Positions 1 through 10,850 of a stretch of 64,000 bases of DNA are shown here, piece after piece. Positions within the stretch are counted from its first letter, which is position 1, and every line of letters starts with the position of its first letter. Source of the DNA: Morella rubra (lineage: Eukaryota > Streptophyta > Magnoliopsida > Fagales > Myricaceae); contig CM025849.1 in NCBI GenBank assembly GCA_003952965.2, positions 18,627,321 through 18,691,320 on the forward strand, read 5' to 3'. The notes beneath the pieces were generated by a model that was not told the origin of the DNA, made no database searches, and was given only the letters and a program-made list of their open reading frames with translations. The translations under genes and the position numbers were made by a program.

Positions 1-266
1 TCATGGGTTATTCGGCCCAGTAAAGTTTAAGGTTTTTAACCGATTGGTATTTTGAGACTGTGTCGTAATTAATTACTTCAAGTCATTGATCAAGATGCAA
101 GTACTAGAAATAGGATCACAAGTTCCGTATGCGCGTTAATTGCTAGCTTTATAAAAAAAAAAAAAAAAATCCGCTCCAAGAATTTAGTACGTTCGCTGGA
201 GTGTTCCTTGTGGGGAATGCTCGCGGCTGTTATTAGCCTCGATGAGCTAGCGTTCGGGGCGTGACA
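1..266 (-). mobile_element. possible 3' LTR end of a minus-strand retrotransposon
   Basis: Read on the minus strand, the segment starting at 266 begins TGTCACGCCCCGAAC, like the 5' end of many plant Ty3/gypsy LTRs. The bases just before it on that strand (about 267-282) are purine-rich, as a polypurine tract would be. The other LTR end would lie left of the window. The sequence does not resemble the LTR at 13712, so it is not shown to belong to the same element. An A17 run lies at about 157-174. This rests on the boundary motif alone. Confidence 0.28.
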
Positions 267-411
267 TCTCTGCTGTCTCTGGGATGCAACAAGATGTTTC
301 TTTAGGACATTTCAACATGTTTTTCATTCTATATTGGTGTTCATCAGGATGGCTTCTCGTACAGCCTCCATTTGCTCTGCTTGTAGTTCCTGTCGGAGCT
401 CTAAATTATGT

Positions 412-811
412 CTACGGCAATCTGCCTCGAATTTCCTCCTTGATGATGATAGGCCAAGGCGAGAAGGTATTTGGCCTTTGATTTCCTCCTTTTGCCGAAG
501 CGTGGACTTCCTTCAGTCCTTCTTCGACTGTTGTGGTCCAACGCATTTTTTCGCTACCTCGGACGAAGAGTTCATGTGGATTTTTGCTCGCGTAACATTT
601 GTTGCGGAGGGTTTTCCAGACTTCGGTTGGGGGTATGGAGGCGGTATATCTTCAATTCTCAACCTTCGATAGACCGTCGGTCCATGAGCTGCTTGATAAA
701 ATTGTTTAGATACTAGGCAGAGGCTTTGCCATTCTCTGGGGTTGTCACGAACAATCTGCTTATCACTTCGGACCATAGTTCTTCAAGTAGGGTTCGAGGG
801 CTTTGTTTCAT
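412..811 (-). pseudogene. broken F-box-like gene (fragment 1)
   Basis: Minus-strand pieces in different frames carry an F-box-like start (LLEELWSEVISRLF, after an ATG at 811), the F-box core SLCLVSKQFYQAA, then NPHELFVRG and a tail ending at TAG 412-414. The order and spacing match the neighbouring ORF at 1814-2607 (LVSQEFYHAASNQ, NPHEVFMEAA), so the two are paralogous. Known plant F-box proteins of this layout (resembling the Arabidopsis At2g35280 group) act as substrate adaptors of SCF ubiquitin ligases. Here at least two frameshifts break the frame, so a functional product is unlikely. The family call rests on motifs only. Confidence 0.42.
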
Positions 812-1813
812 CGGTCGCATCTTTCTCTTCTTTGGTATTTTTCGCGACTTTTTCTCCCTTTTCTGTGACAGTTCTTCCGTTTTATATCCGTATGTTCTTG
901 ACGGTTATCTTCTTAGAAGGGAAAAACTGTTCAAGTTTCGACGTGCTGTTTTCTTCATCTTCCTAATTGCACGTCCCTTCGGTTTCGCGCTTTTAGCTTC
1001 TTATGCTTTAAATGCCTTCCATTCGTAGTTGACACGTGGCCACTCAGAATTTTCACGGATGATTGTGGGTGGTTATCTCTTTGCGTGTCTTGAGTGGTGC
1101 GTAGCATTAAATGCGGCCGTTTCTGGTATTCGACGCTCTGGCTGATTGTCGTCTCTAACGACACGTGGTCTTCTATTGGTACGCCTGCGATTTCAGGCGT
1201 GGCGTTGTGTCGTTTCGAACAGTACGTTGCTTTTAATGCTGCAGCCTTCGACGTTTGCCGTTTCGACTTTATCATGTGTCGCGTGGCTTTTTGGTGTATC
1301 TGGGTGATGTAGATTATTCGCTTTGCGAAGGAATAGTCCACATTTACTGTGGCAGTCTGTTAATGTCTGATGGCTTGGACGGTAGTGCTAAATATGGTTC
1401 CTGTCCTTGGTTGATATATGCTGACATTGCCGTGATGTTGGTTCATTTTTGGCAACGTCATTTTCTTTGATAATGTTGTGACCAACTGATTTGGTTAGCG
1501 TTTAGGATGTTTGGCCATGCGCCACAATTGTAAAGAATAAAAGGAACTTTCACAGAATAAAAGTTGATTTTATTAATTCTGGAAGGGAAATAAGATGTTC
1601 GGACCAGGCCATTGCCTTAACATGTGCTCGTGGAGGTGTTTGAACACCCAATTTACATAGCATGTTTTACAGAGAGCTTTCTTCTGGCCTTTTCTTCCGC
1701 GATCCCCATGAAAAGGGGATCATAGTCGTCTGGACAAAGGACATATTTGTCCACGTGAAAATTTAATCCGCCATACCCAATGTGGTGTGTCAGCCACCCT
1801 CGCATGACGCTTA
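812..1813. other. no recognisable gene; spacer between F-box-like copies
   Basis: Short overlapping ORFs occur on both strands here but none shows a domain I recognise. Around 1640-1800 the minus strand still has protein-like composition and may be the decayed tail of the second F-box-like gene. I see no RNA gene or clear repeat. Confidence 0.3.
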
Positions 1814-2607
1814 TCAGTATTCGCATTCCTTTCTTCCGAGCTGCGTGCGTAAATGCCAGATTATGTTGCGGGCTTGTGCGCGGAATGTTTCTTCTTGTGC
1901 AGCATTGTACAGGATGGCCATAAAGAAACGTGTGCTGATTTATGTCCTTCTGAAGCTGATGCTCTTAGTTTATCGATAGCCAGGTGGGTTATTCCTTCTT
2001 CTCGGAGGTGTCGGGCCGCTTCCATGAACACTTCGTGGGGGTTTCTTGCTTCGCGACAAAATTGCTTAACTCTGTGCCAGGGTGTGCAGTAGTCCTCTAA
2101 GTTCATCCTTTTGAAGGATAACTGATTTGAGGCTGCATGATAGAATTCTTGGGACACTAACTTGAATTGTTTCCAATCGTTAGCGTCGTGCTTCGCTACA
2201 TAGCTGGCGATGATGATTAGAACATCGAGGGGGAGGTATGGGAGCCGACTGTTTCCTTTGTTTGTGCCTGGATTGTTTTTGGATTTTTGTTGCCATTTTT
2301 GTTTTGTTTTTGAATGTTGTTTTTTCTTGTTCGGGGTGTTTGTTATCCCTTTTATAGATGCTGTGGCCGACGTAGTCGTGCGATCGTGGCCTTCGTGAAT
2401 GCCTACGGGATTCGGTCGTGGCTTTGGATATGGATTTATTTCGGAAGTCCAACAGGTTTTCCAATGAATTGCTTTGCTTGTTTTTTTATGATGGTGGGTA
2501 ATTTGGTAAATTGGTGTCGCGGAGTCAGTTGAGCGTGGTTTGGTGGAAATTATTGCAAAAGTTGTAGAAAATCTTCTGACGTATCGTTTCCCGTATCTGG
2601 GTGTCAT
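1814..2607 (-). pseudogene. F-box-like protein gene, frameshifted near its 3' end
   Basis: A 248-codon minus-strand ORF starts at 2607. After a basic, Asn/Lys-rich leader comes an F-box-type segment at about residues 125-160 (LPYLPLDVLIIIASYVA, then KQFKLVSQEFYHAA), a CREARNPHEVFMEAA segment and a repeat-like stretch (HLREEGI, LRASASEGHKSA). This order resembles plant F-box proteins of the At2g35280 type, which recruit substrates to SCF ubiquitin ligases through Skp1. Near 1935 the family-like sequence (MAILYNAAQEETF) continues in another frame to a TGA at 1814-1816, so the ORF's own C-terminus (to 1861) is probably a frameshift product. It diverges from the + strand ORF starting at 2846. It may be a host gene or a passenger of the surrounding element. 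Confidence 0.5.
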
Positions 2608-2845
2608 TTCGTTTTTAAATTAACCGTCATCTTTCGAGACTATTCGGCTATGGGTACACAGTGTCGTTTTGGGAAAGTATTGCGTCATCTTTGAGACGGC
2701 GTGTTTACTTTTCAAGGGGCTTTTTGGTCATTGTATTTTCTTTTATTTAGCCCACTCTTGTCTGCGTTATTTTCCGAATACTTCCAGACTCTTCACTTTT
2801 CATCTTCTGATCTTTATTCTCTATTCATCCTTTTATTTTTCTACA
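2608..2845. promoter_or_regulatory. short divergent intergenic region
   Basis: These 238 bp separate the starts of the minus-strand F-box-like ORF (2607) and the plus-strand Tat extra ORF (2846), so any promoters for both must lie in or near here. A pyrimidine-rich stretch at about 2790-2845 (cttttcatcttc, ttttatttttctaca) directly precedes the + strand ATG and looks like a plant 5' leader. No unambiguous TATA box was identified. Confidence 0.3.
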
Positions 2846-5425
2846 ATGGCGAACGTTGGAGGTTCTTCGAGCGGCGCTGCTAGGGTTCTCAAGGCGCCTG
2901 AGAGGCGTGAGGGCCGTTGGGGCCCTAGCCAACTGGTGGAGACCGATTTTGAAGCCTTTTACACTGAATATCATTTCCCTAGGGAAACCCGTTTTCGCCT
3001 TCCGTCTGCTAACGAGACGCCCTACACTGATGGAGTAAAGGGAGAAATGTGTTTCTTTGAGGCTCCATTGAAATCTGGGGTAAGATTCCCTCTCCCTCTT
3101 AGTATTCGAAAGATTTTGAGGTCCTTGCGTTTGTGCCCGACTCAGATAGTCCCAACGCTTGGAGGGTTTTAGTGGGCTGTGCTGTTATGTGGCCGATGTA
3201 TCTCGGGCTTGAATGCCAACTGTCATGAAGGAGTTTTTGTGGTTCTATACACCCATTCGTTCTACCCAAGTTGATAGATTTTGGTATTTTCGTCCTCGCA
3301 ATCAAGGGTTTCCCCGATTACTTCTTACCCGGATACCAATAAGGGTTGGCACGATCGTTATTTCTTTATGTCTGGTGTTGGATGGGAACGTTTTCCTGGC
3401 GAGGATCGTCAAAGTGAGTCTTCCCTATGTTGGGCTTTTGGGTCTGTCCCAGACCAGTATAGGAGGGACATTAAGGGTCTTACTTCGTTGGAACAAGCTC
3501 ATGTGGATGCCATTCTGGAAGTTGGTTCCGTAGATTGGAATGCTTTGGTTTGTAGGGAAAATGAGGGTTGGTTAGGGTACACTATGCCTGAACCATCTCC
3601 TAGAGCGAATCCTTCTCCTCGTTCTGAGAGAAGTCCTCGCGGGCGTTTTCCACGTGAAGATTCGAGAAAAAAGTCTTCTCGCGTTTCAGTTGGGGGTACT
3701 AAACGGAAGAACTCCCAAGAGGTTGAGGGTTCTTCTCATGGGCATTCCTCAAAAAAGAGAAGGGCATCCCTCCTCATGGGGTTTCGGAGGCTGAGGAAGA
3801 AGAGGTGGAGGAAGCTCCTTTGGCTCGTATGTCGTCGAAATGCGTCGAGTATCGGTGAGTGTTCTTCCATCCAAAATCCTTGATTCATTTATTCATTAGT
3901 CGTGATTTGTCGTTGTTTGGTTACTTGTAGGTTTAGAGGGTGTTTCTCCTATGTGAGCCCTACTTCTGGGGTTCGCATGGATATACTGGTTCCCGCAGTG
4001 AAGGAGATTCGTGAGATTGGGACTCCTTCTTTCAGCATTTCATTGACGGTTCCTCTTGATCAAGGTGAATTTCCTTCATCCTCTAGGATTTCTAATTTGC
4101 CGGGAATCCCGACATCGGAGCGCTTAGGGGCTGATGAAGGGGATAGGCCCCTATTCCCGCTGGCTTTCAGCATGCAGTGTTGTTATCTGATTCTGCTTCT
4201 TCCGGTGGGTTAGAATTGCCGGAGGCTGCGGGTGGTGTCGAGGTGCATTTTGATACGATTCCGTCCTCGGGAGTGTTGCCTTCCACACTCCATTGGTGAT
4301 GGAAGCTCCCTTGGAGGAATTGTGCACAGCTGGGGCGTTGTTATTGGTGATTCCGGTACTTCGGCACTTGATTTGGCAAACGAGCCTACGATACCGGCAG
4401 TCGATGTTGCGGGTAGCTTGCGGTCCTTTCCGTTCCTTCAGGCAAGGTAAGGAACCTGTTACTCGTCCATCTTCCTCAGATGATGATGAGGAGTCTGATT
4501 CCGAGCCCTCGGCGTTACCTTTGTGGCGTTCGAGACCATATGCCCAACCTCTTTTGAACGAGGAGATGATGGAAGATGCAATGCAGCCCCTCGACATGCA
4601 AAAATTGACAGGCTCACACGCAGTCTTTCTCATTGTGTGTCATTGGTTGCCGCTCTTGATGCGGCGGAGTTGAAGCATGACGAGGAATTGGAATCTTCTC
4701 GTTTGAAGTTGCGAAAGCTTGAGGGTGACTTGGAGTCGCAGAGGAAGCTGGTGGAGGAATTGCGGACCGTGGCCCGTGGGACTCATCTTCAGATGCAAAC
4801 GTATGAGGCCAGGGTGATGGACTTAGAACGTGACATCGCCTCTCGGGATGCCGAGGTTGCCGAATTGCGGCAGACTGTTGATGGGCTTGAGCAGGGGCGT
4901 TTAGATTTCGAGCTTAGTCTATCTCGGGAGAAAGCAGAGCTTTTACAACGTTTGAGCGATTCTTGCGCATCTTCTTCGAAGAGAGAGGAGGCACTTCGGC
5001 CGAACTGGTGGGCCTTCGCCGCAATGCGTGAGGCTGCCGATTCATTTGCTACTGAGAAGAGAAGTCTGGAGGAGGCTCGTATAGGTCTTACTCTTCTTGT
5101 TGCCGAGTTATCGGCAGTGCCTGCTTTTCCTGGTGATCCTGCGGTTTTGGCGCGCAGATGTATCGGCGTAGCTATGGCCGTGTTAGAAGTAGCTTATCTT
5201 AGGGAAGGGAGTCGTTTCCAAGTCCGTAAAGAAGGGCGCGGTAAGGAAATTTACGAGAGGTTGGTGGAGACGCTAGGGACTCGCGGCATCCACCTTCCTC
5301 CAGGAGGGGACGAAACACTACGATTATGGTTAAGCGATTTCGTTTTGAGTTATACCTGTAAATTGCTATTGAAGATTTGTACTTCGTTGTTTTTATTGCC
5401 CATGTTGGTTGCTGATCATATGTGA
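2846..5425 (+). pseudogene. antisense extra ORF of a Tat-lineage Ty3/gypsy element ('putative gypsy type transposon' family)
   Basis: From ATG 2846 the + strand codes for a protein matching the plant extra ORF found antisense to gag-pol in Tat elements. It has a GVRFPLPLSIRKILRSL motif near 3090-3125, then in shifted frames WRVLVGCAVMWP and, at 3281-3760, a GWERFP/WNALVCRENEGW region and a basic Ser-rich linker (SPRSERSPRGRFPRED). A likely intron (gtgagt ... ttgtag) lies at about 3853-3930. The 3' part, 4650-5425, is a long coiled coil (ELESSRLKLRKLEGDLESQ onward, then EARVMDLERDIASRDAEVAE) followed by a WLSDFVLSY tail. At least two frameshifts (about 3165 and 4440-4520) suggest decay. The function of such ORFs is unknown. 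It lies tail-to-tail with the integrase end of the same element. Confidence 0.75.
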
Positions 5426-5496
5426 TTTCATCTGATGATTCTTTGTAATTGGGAGATTTTAGGGATCTCTTTAGTTTTGGATCCGTGGATGTAAAT

Positions 5497-5885
5497 GCGA
5501 ACCTTAGTTCTCCCTAGTTCGAATATGTGAGAAGGAACCGAGGTTCTCTAGCCGGGGTTCTTTCGAATTTATCACGTTGTCGAGGGATTGGGAACCTTAG
5601 TTCTAAGTCCTTGATTGGACTGGGAACCGAGGTTCTCTGAGGTCGTCTTAACGTCGGGGGACTGGGAACCTTAGTTCTCCTTGAACTGTGGAGAGTTAGA
5701 CGGGTCCTTAACGTTCGGGAACTGGGAACCGGTTCGCCCAAGTCCTTGATGTGACTGGGAACCGAGGTTCTAACGTCGGGGGACTGGGAACCTTAGTTCG
5801 CCTCCTAATGCGACTGGGAACCAGGTCGTCTTAGTCGGGGGATCCCTTAGTTCTTAAGTTGAACCGAGGTTAGGGAGTTGAGAAC
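5497..5885. repeat. degenerate palindromic tandem array (GAACCGAGGTTC type)
   Basis: About nine to ten copies of GGGAACCGAGGTTCT or GGGAACCTTAGTTCT occur in about 390 bp, separated by ACGTCGGGGGACT and AAGTCCTTGATnnGACT spacers. GAACCGAGGTTC is an inverted repeat (GAACC-GA-GGTTC). The two core forms roughly alternate, giving a composite unit of about 60-120 bp. The array sits between the 3' end of the extra ORF (+) and the 3' end of integrase (-). Tandem arrays in the 3' untranslated part of Tat/Ogre elements are a known source of satellite DNA. Confidence 0.8.
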
Positions 5886-6095
5886 GGGACTTTCTCTCTT
5901 GTCGTTTAGTCTTCTTGATGCGACTGGGAGAGGTTGTCTCTCTTTTAGTTTTCCTTCGACTTGGTTCTCGATAGAGAACTCTTCAGAGTTTCCTTTGACA
6001 AAAATGGTAACGCGAGATATGAAATCATAATATTAATGTAAACATGTGGAGACAAATATGATAAAAATGGTAATGCAAAACATGAAATCATAACA

Positions 6096-7453
6096 TCAAT
6101 GTAAACATGTGAGGACAAACAATAACAAGATATTACGCATAGTACTTTCTAAGTATGTCGAGTTCCATGGATATTGTAGTGCTTTTCCCTGGAGATTTTC
6201 TAAGTAGTATGTTCTTGGTCGCTTGGCTTCGGTGATGCGATAAGGACTTTCCCAGTTTGGATGGAGCTTACCTTGTTGTGGATCTTTGGTCCCTGGTAAC
6301 ACCTTTTTGAGGACTAAATCTCCGGGGATGAAGTGGCGGGGTCTGACCTTGGCGTTGTAGTAATTCGCAACTTTCTGTTTGTATACTTCCATCCTGAGCG
6401 CTGCTTCTTCCCTGCGTCCTTCTAGTAAATCGAGATCCAGCTTTTTTTCTTCTTCATTGTTTCCCGGGGTGAACATCATTACTCGTGGGGAGAGAGCTCC
6501 GATTTCGACCGGGATTACTGCTTCGGTTCCATAAGTGAAAGCGAACGGTGTTTCTCCAGTGGCTGTTCTGACAGTCGTGCGATATGCCCATAGGACTCTG
6601 GGTATTTCTTCTACCCATAAACTCTTATGATCGTCGAGTTTTGTCTTGATAAGCTTCAGTAATGATCGGTTTGCCAATTCTACTTGGCCATTAGCTTGTG
6701 GGTAATATGGAGATGAGTAATGGTTCTCGATGTTGAGTTCCTTACAGAATCCCCAGAAAATCCTTGTTGTCGAATTGTTTGCCATTGTCAGAGATTATGA
6801 CTCGAGGTAGCCCGAAGCGACAGATAATATTCTTCCAAACAAACTTTTGGACATTTTGCTCAGTAATCTTTGCCAGTGGTTCAGCCTTCTACCCATTTGG
6901 TGAAGTAGTCGATGGCGACGATCAGAAATTTCAACTGTCTTTGCCCTATTGGGAAAGGTCCGAGGATGTCAATTCCCCACTGCATGAAAGGGTATGGAGA
7001 GCTTACGATCGTCATTTTTTTCGTCGGGGCATTTATGAGATTGGCGAACCTTTGGCATTTTTCGCATTTTCGCACTACATTTTCCGCGTCGGCATGTAAG
7101 GTGGGCCAAAAGAAGCCAGCTCGGATTACTTTTTGAGCTAGTGTACGTGCTCCTGAATGGTTTCCGCAAATCCCTTCATGTACTTCACGGAGGGCGTAGT
7201 CTGCTTCTCGAGCGTTAAGGCAATGTAATAGTGGTTGGGAGAGACTTCGACGGTATAAATTCCCATCTATGATGGTATATCGTGGTGCTATCCTCTTGAA
7301 TTTCTGCTTCTGTTGTTTATCTACTTCGAGGTTTTCTTCCTGTAGTGTTTTCATGATCGGTAACCGCCAATCGCCAGGTTCTACTTCATCAACCGTTCGA
7401 ACCTCGGATATGATTCCAACGGATTGTACGACGCCTCGTCCTTTGAACGTCAT
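6096..7453 (-). pseudogene. Tat-element integrase (two frames)
   Basis: The 5' half (7453-6881) carries the HHCC zinc-binding region (HEGICGNHSG ... CEKCQRF) and the first catalytic Asp in WGIDILGPFP, ending at DYFTKWVEG. The 3' half (6785-6096) carries YYPQANGQVELANRS with the catalytic Glu, WVEEIPRVLWAYRTT and a C-terminal DNA-binding region (RPRHFIPGDLVLKKVLPGTKDPQQGKLHPNW, shortened here as RPRHFIPGDLVLKK). Frameshift(s) in 6786-6880 separate them; the middle catalytic Asp would lie there (TIISDN-like coding survives in a third frame). Integrase inserts the cDNA copy into the genome. It is the last pol domain and is transcribed leftwards. Confidence 0.85.
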
Positions 7454-7500
7454 CGCTGCTCGATACTTCGGTAGCTAATGCATTAGCTCGGGCGTTTTGA

Positions 7501-8280
7501 TCAGAGGGATGTGTTGGATTTCAAGGGCTTCGAAGCGTCTTTTACTTCTAAGGCGCGTTTCAAGTAGGCTGCCATCCTTTCATCTCGGGCTTCAAAACTT
7601 CCAGTCATTTGTCCTACCACCAATTGGGAGTCGGTGTACACACGAAGATATTTCCCTCCGAGTACTTCTGCAGTAAGTAATCCGGCTATGAGGGCTTCGT
7701 ATTCTGCTTCATTGTTCGTGGGGGAGTATTCTAACTTGATTCCGAATTCGATGCGTTCTTCTTCGGGTATTTCGATGACCATCCCTATTCCGCCGGCTTC
7801 ATGAGTAGACGATCCGTCCATAAAAATTTGCCACCATTGCGGCTCAGGAGTCTCTTCTTGACATGTTGGCGTGGTGAATTCGGTGATGAAATCGGCTATC
7901 GCTTGTCCTTTAATGGCGGTTCGAGGCCGATATTCGATGTCAAATTCACCGAGTTCTACTGACCATTTGACTAATCTTCCCGATGCGTCCGGTTTTCCCA
8001 AGGTTTGTCTTAACGGGTGATCTGTCAGGACAACGATGGAATGAGCTTGGAAGTAGGGTCTGAGTTTTCTTGCCGAGATGATGACAGCCAATGCCAACTT
8101 GTCGATGTTGGGATACTGGGGTTCAGCTCCTTGAAGGGCTTTGCTCACATAATATACAGGTCGTTGTACGCCGTTGTCATCTCTTATGAGCATTGTACTT
8201 ACTGCCGCATCAGAAATAGCGAGATAAAGGTAGAGTGTTTCTCCTGGTTCGGGGGAACTGAGAAGCGGTGGATTCGCCAA
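7501..8280 (-). CDS. Tat-element RNase H plus second, archaeal-type RNase H
   Basis: This open stretch of 259 codons (part of pol, not a free gene) has two ribonuclease H modules. The first is the Ty3-type domain (AISDAAVSTMLIRDDNG, VYYVSKALQGAE, VVLTDHPLRQTL). The second starts near residue 145 (WQIFMDGSSTHEAGGIG, NNEAEYEALIAGL, VYTDSQLVVGQ), with the Asp-Glu-Asp pattern of a separate RNase H. A dual RNase H arrangement is a known mark of the Tat/Ogre lineage and supports the lineage call. The enzyme removes RNA from RNA-DNA hybrids during reverse transcription. The frame stays open across both modules, unlike the neighbouring integrase. Confidence 0.85.
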   Translation of the reverse strand: MANPPLLSSPEPGETLYLYLAISDAAVSTMLIRDDNGVQRPVYYVSKALQGAEPQYPNIDKLALAVIISARKLRPYFQAHSIVVLTDHPLRQTLGKPDASGRLVKWSVELGEFDIEYRPRTAIKGQAIADFITEFTTPTCQEETPEPQWWQIFMDGSSTHEAGGIGMVIEIPEEERIEFGIKLEYSPTNNEAEYEALIAGLLTAEVLGGKYLRVYTDSQLVVGQMTGSFEARDERMAAYLKRALEVKDASKPLKSNTSL

Positions 8281-9245
8281 GTACTTCTTAAGCTCTTCAA
8301 AAGCCCCTTGACACTCTTCCGTCCATTCGAAGGTCTTCCGGAGTGTTTTGAAAAATGGCAGGCATTTTTCTGTAGCTCGGAGACGAACCTGTTGAGCGCC
8401 GCTATGCGTCCTGTGAGTCGTTGCATTTCTTTGACATTCTTAGGTGGTTGCATGTCCAGGATGGCGTTGATTTTTTCTGGTTGATTTCAATTCCTCGTTG
8501 AGATATTAGGAATCCTAAAAATTTTCCCGAGGAGACCCCGAAGGCGCACTTCGCTGGATTCAGGCGCATCTTATATTTGCGAGTACGTCAAAAGCTTCGG
8601 CAAGATCAGTGATGTGATTCCTTGATTCTCGCGTCTTTACCAACAAGTCGTCTACGTAGACTTCCATGTTTCGCCCTATCTGCTCCTGGAACATCAGGTT
8701 GACTAACCTTTGATACGTTGCTCCAGCGTTTTTCAGTCCGAAGGGCATTACCTGATAGCAATAAGTGTCCCGGTCTGTTGTGAAGGCAGTGCATTCTTGA
8801 TCCGGCGTGTGCATTTTGATCTGATTGTATCCGGAGAAAGCGTCCATGAAGCTGAGGAGCTGGTGCCCTACGGTCGAATCAACAAGAGAATCAATTCTCG
8901 GAGAGGGTAGCAATCTTTCGGGCAGGCTTTGTTTAGGTCGGTATAATCCACACACATCCTCCATTTTCCATTTGCTTTTTTCACCATGACCACGTTTGCC
9001 AACCAGCCGGGGTAATTGACTTCTCTGATAAATCAAGATTTGAGTAATTTCCCTACTTCCTCTTGAATTGCTTGGCTTCTCTCTGGGCGAAGCTTCTCTT
9101 TCGCTGTATGACCGGTTTGACTTCGGGGCGTATATTTAGCTGTGAGTAATGACCTTAGGGTCTATTCCCGGCATATCCTCATGCGACCATGCGAAGACCT
9201 CACTGTTTGCTCGGAGAAATGCTATGAGGCATTTTTTTGAATCTT
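8281..9245 (-). pseudogene. Tat-element reverse transcriptase
   Basis: The region 9036-8560 holds the fingers and palm: FMDAFSGYNQIKMH, then MPFGLKNAGATYQRLV, and the catalytic YVDD box (MEVYVDDLLVK). The thumb/connection follows at 8453-8281 ([18 protein letters not shown], then a frame change). N-terminal RT sequence extends to about 9245. Breaks occur near 9036, 8560 and 8450. It copies the element RNA to DNA. The right part belongs to duplication copy A (8635-10865), so sequence from RT motif YVDD outward is present twice in the element. Confidence 0.82.
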
Positions 9246-9479
9246 CAGACAAGTGGGCGCCGAGTTTTACTGTTCGTTCCTTTGAGTCTGCCAGAGGGGT
9301 ATTTCCTCCAACGGTTCCACTGGTTGTGCTCGGAACTCTTCTCGATGTTCTATGGCCATGGTTTCTACAGTACCTTGGGTATCCGAGAGATAGCAGTTTC
9401 TTGCTAGCTTTTGATCCCTCTTGCTTCTCCTATTCCTGATTTGGTTGAAATTTCATCTTTAAGTGATAAGTTGATACTA

Positions 9480-9890
9480 CAGCACGTAGGCGATTCAGAG
9501 TAACCCGTCCTATAATGGCGTTGTAAGAAGATTCTCCTTCAAGAATCAAAAACTTTACGGAGAGCGAGGCTTCGAGTGGGGGTACTCCGACGTGAATGGC
9601 AATTCTTTTATTCCCAAGCTGAATACTTCATGACCGGTGAACCCAGTGAGTCAGGTACTTTCTTTTCTCAATGCTTCTCTTCCTAGCTTCATCTGGTCGT
9701 ACGCAGTGGTGTACAAAATATCGGCGGAGCTTCCGGTGTCGATGAGTATGCGCCTGATCTTGTAGTTTCCTATCAGGGCGTCGATCACCAAGGCATCGTC
9801 ATGCGGATATTCGATTCCTGCCATATCTTCTAGCGTGAACGTGATGGGTTTTTCTTCCTTCATCATCGGACGCCGAGGTCCGCTGTTTAC
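9480..9890 (-). pseudogene. Tat-element aspartic protease (copy A)
   Basis: The ORF at 9866-9651 contains the retropepsin active site RILIDTGSSADILYTTAYDQM, preceded by MKEEKPITFTLEDMAGIEY, which is typical of Tat proteases. The following region to about 9480 (minus strand) continues into the conserved tail best seen in copy B (FLILEGESSYNAIIGR), with a frame change around 9640. The protease processes the gag-pol polyprotein. Copy B lies at 11596-12096 and is almost identical, but lacks one residue in the EYPHDDA stretch (EYHDDA). Confidence 0.8.
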
Positions 9891-10023
9891 TTTCGCGACA
9901 AGTAGTCGCCTTGCGTAGGTTTTCCTTGAAGATTTAGACGACCCTCCTGCTGCAATGCCTCCAGAATGACTTGATTTCGCCTATAGGTCTGGGCGGCGAG
10001 CGTCGTTCCTCCAATCTTTCTCT

Positions 10024-10850
10024 CTATCGTGGGACTTCATTTTGATCTTGCCGAGGTGATCTCTCATTTCTTTTGTAGGGTCTGAAGCGCTGGTGCTCCG
10101 AGGTTCTTGGATCTTTTCGGAAAGGTTCCCCTAGTCTGGTTGCAGTGAATTGTCGTAAGCGTCCTTGTTGGATGAAGGCTTCTATCTGTCTTTCAGATGT
10201 ATGCATTCATCTGTATCATGGCGTGATCGTTATGAAAGCGACAGAATTTTCGATCGTCCGTCTATCTGGGTCGGACCGCATTTTTGGAGGCCACCGTATC
10301 TCGGGATCGTTTTGAATTTCCATGAGGATTTTTCCTGGAGACGCGGAGAGGTGTGAATTGTAATTTTGGGTAATCTGTTCGCGGTCCGGTTCGCGGGTCC
10401 ACCTTCTGTTCTTTCTCCATTATGGGATGCCTAGCGGGAGTTCCTTCTTTTCTTCTTTTGGCAGATATTCCACTTTGATCGACGACTTGTTGCTGGCGGG
10501 CAGTCATCATGTCTTCAGCATTCATATACTTTTGCGCTTTTTCCATGAATTCCCCGAAGGTTTCGGGAGGTTTCTTTCCTAGGGAGAAAGAAAACCTTCC
10601 GTCGGCCAAACCAGCTACAATAGCGGTGAGTACCACCTTGTCTTCCGGATCTTCCACATTAAGTTTTTCTTGGTTGAACCGCGCCACATAGTCTCGTAGA
10701 CTTTCGCCTTCCTTTGTCGGTGGAGAGGAGATGAATGGCCGGTTTTTTTTGTTTTTTGCTAGCTATGAAATGGCTGACGAAGGCTTTACTGAGCTCCTTG
10801 AAGCTTGAGATGGAATTCGGTCTCAGTCTGCTAAACCATATGCGAGCCGA
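10024..10850 (-). pseudogene. Tat-element gag, middle and C-terminal part (copy A)
   Basis: The segment 10687-10262 codes for a gag-like region: RFNQEKLNVEDPEDKVVLTA, then GRFSFSLGKKPPETFGEFME and AQKYMNAEDMM. A charged RKEGTPARHPIMEKEQKVDP stretch follows, and a second piece at 10206-10024 (MHTSERQIEAFIQQGRLRQF) continues it. These are structural gag segments of Tat elements. Frame changes separate the pieces. Because copy A starts inside gag, it has no gag N-terminus and cannot be a separate gene. Confidence 0.75.

Noticed and set aside
1094-1470. Short + strand ORFs between the F-box-like copies
   Set aside because: Overlapping in several frames, no motif, typical of chance ORFs.
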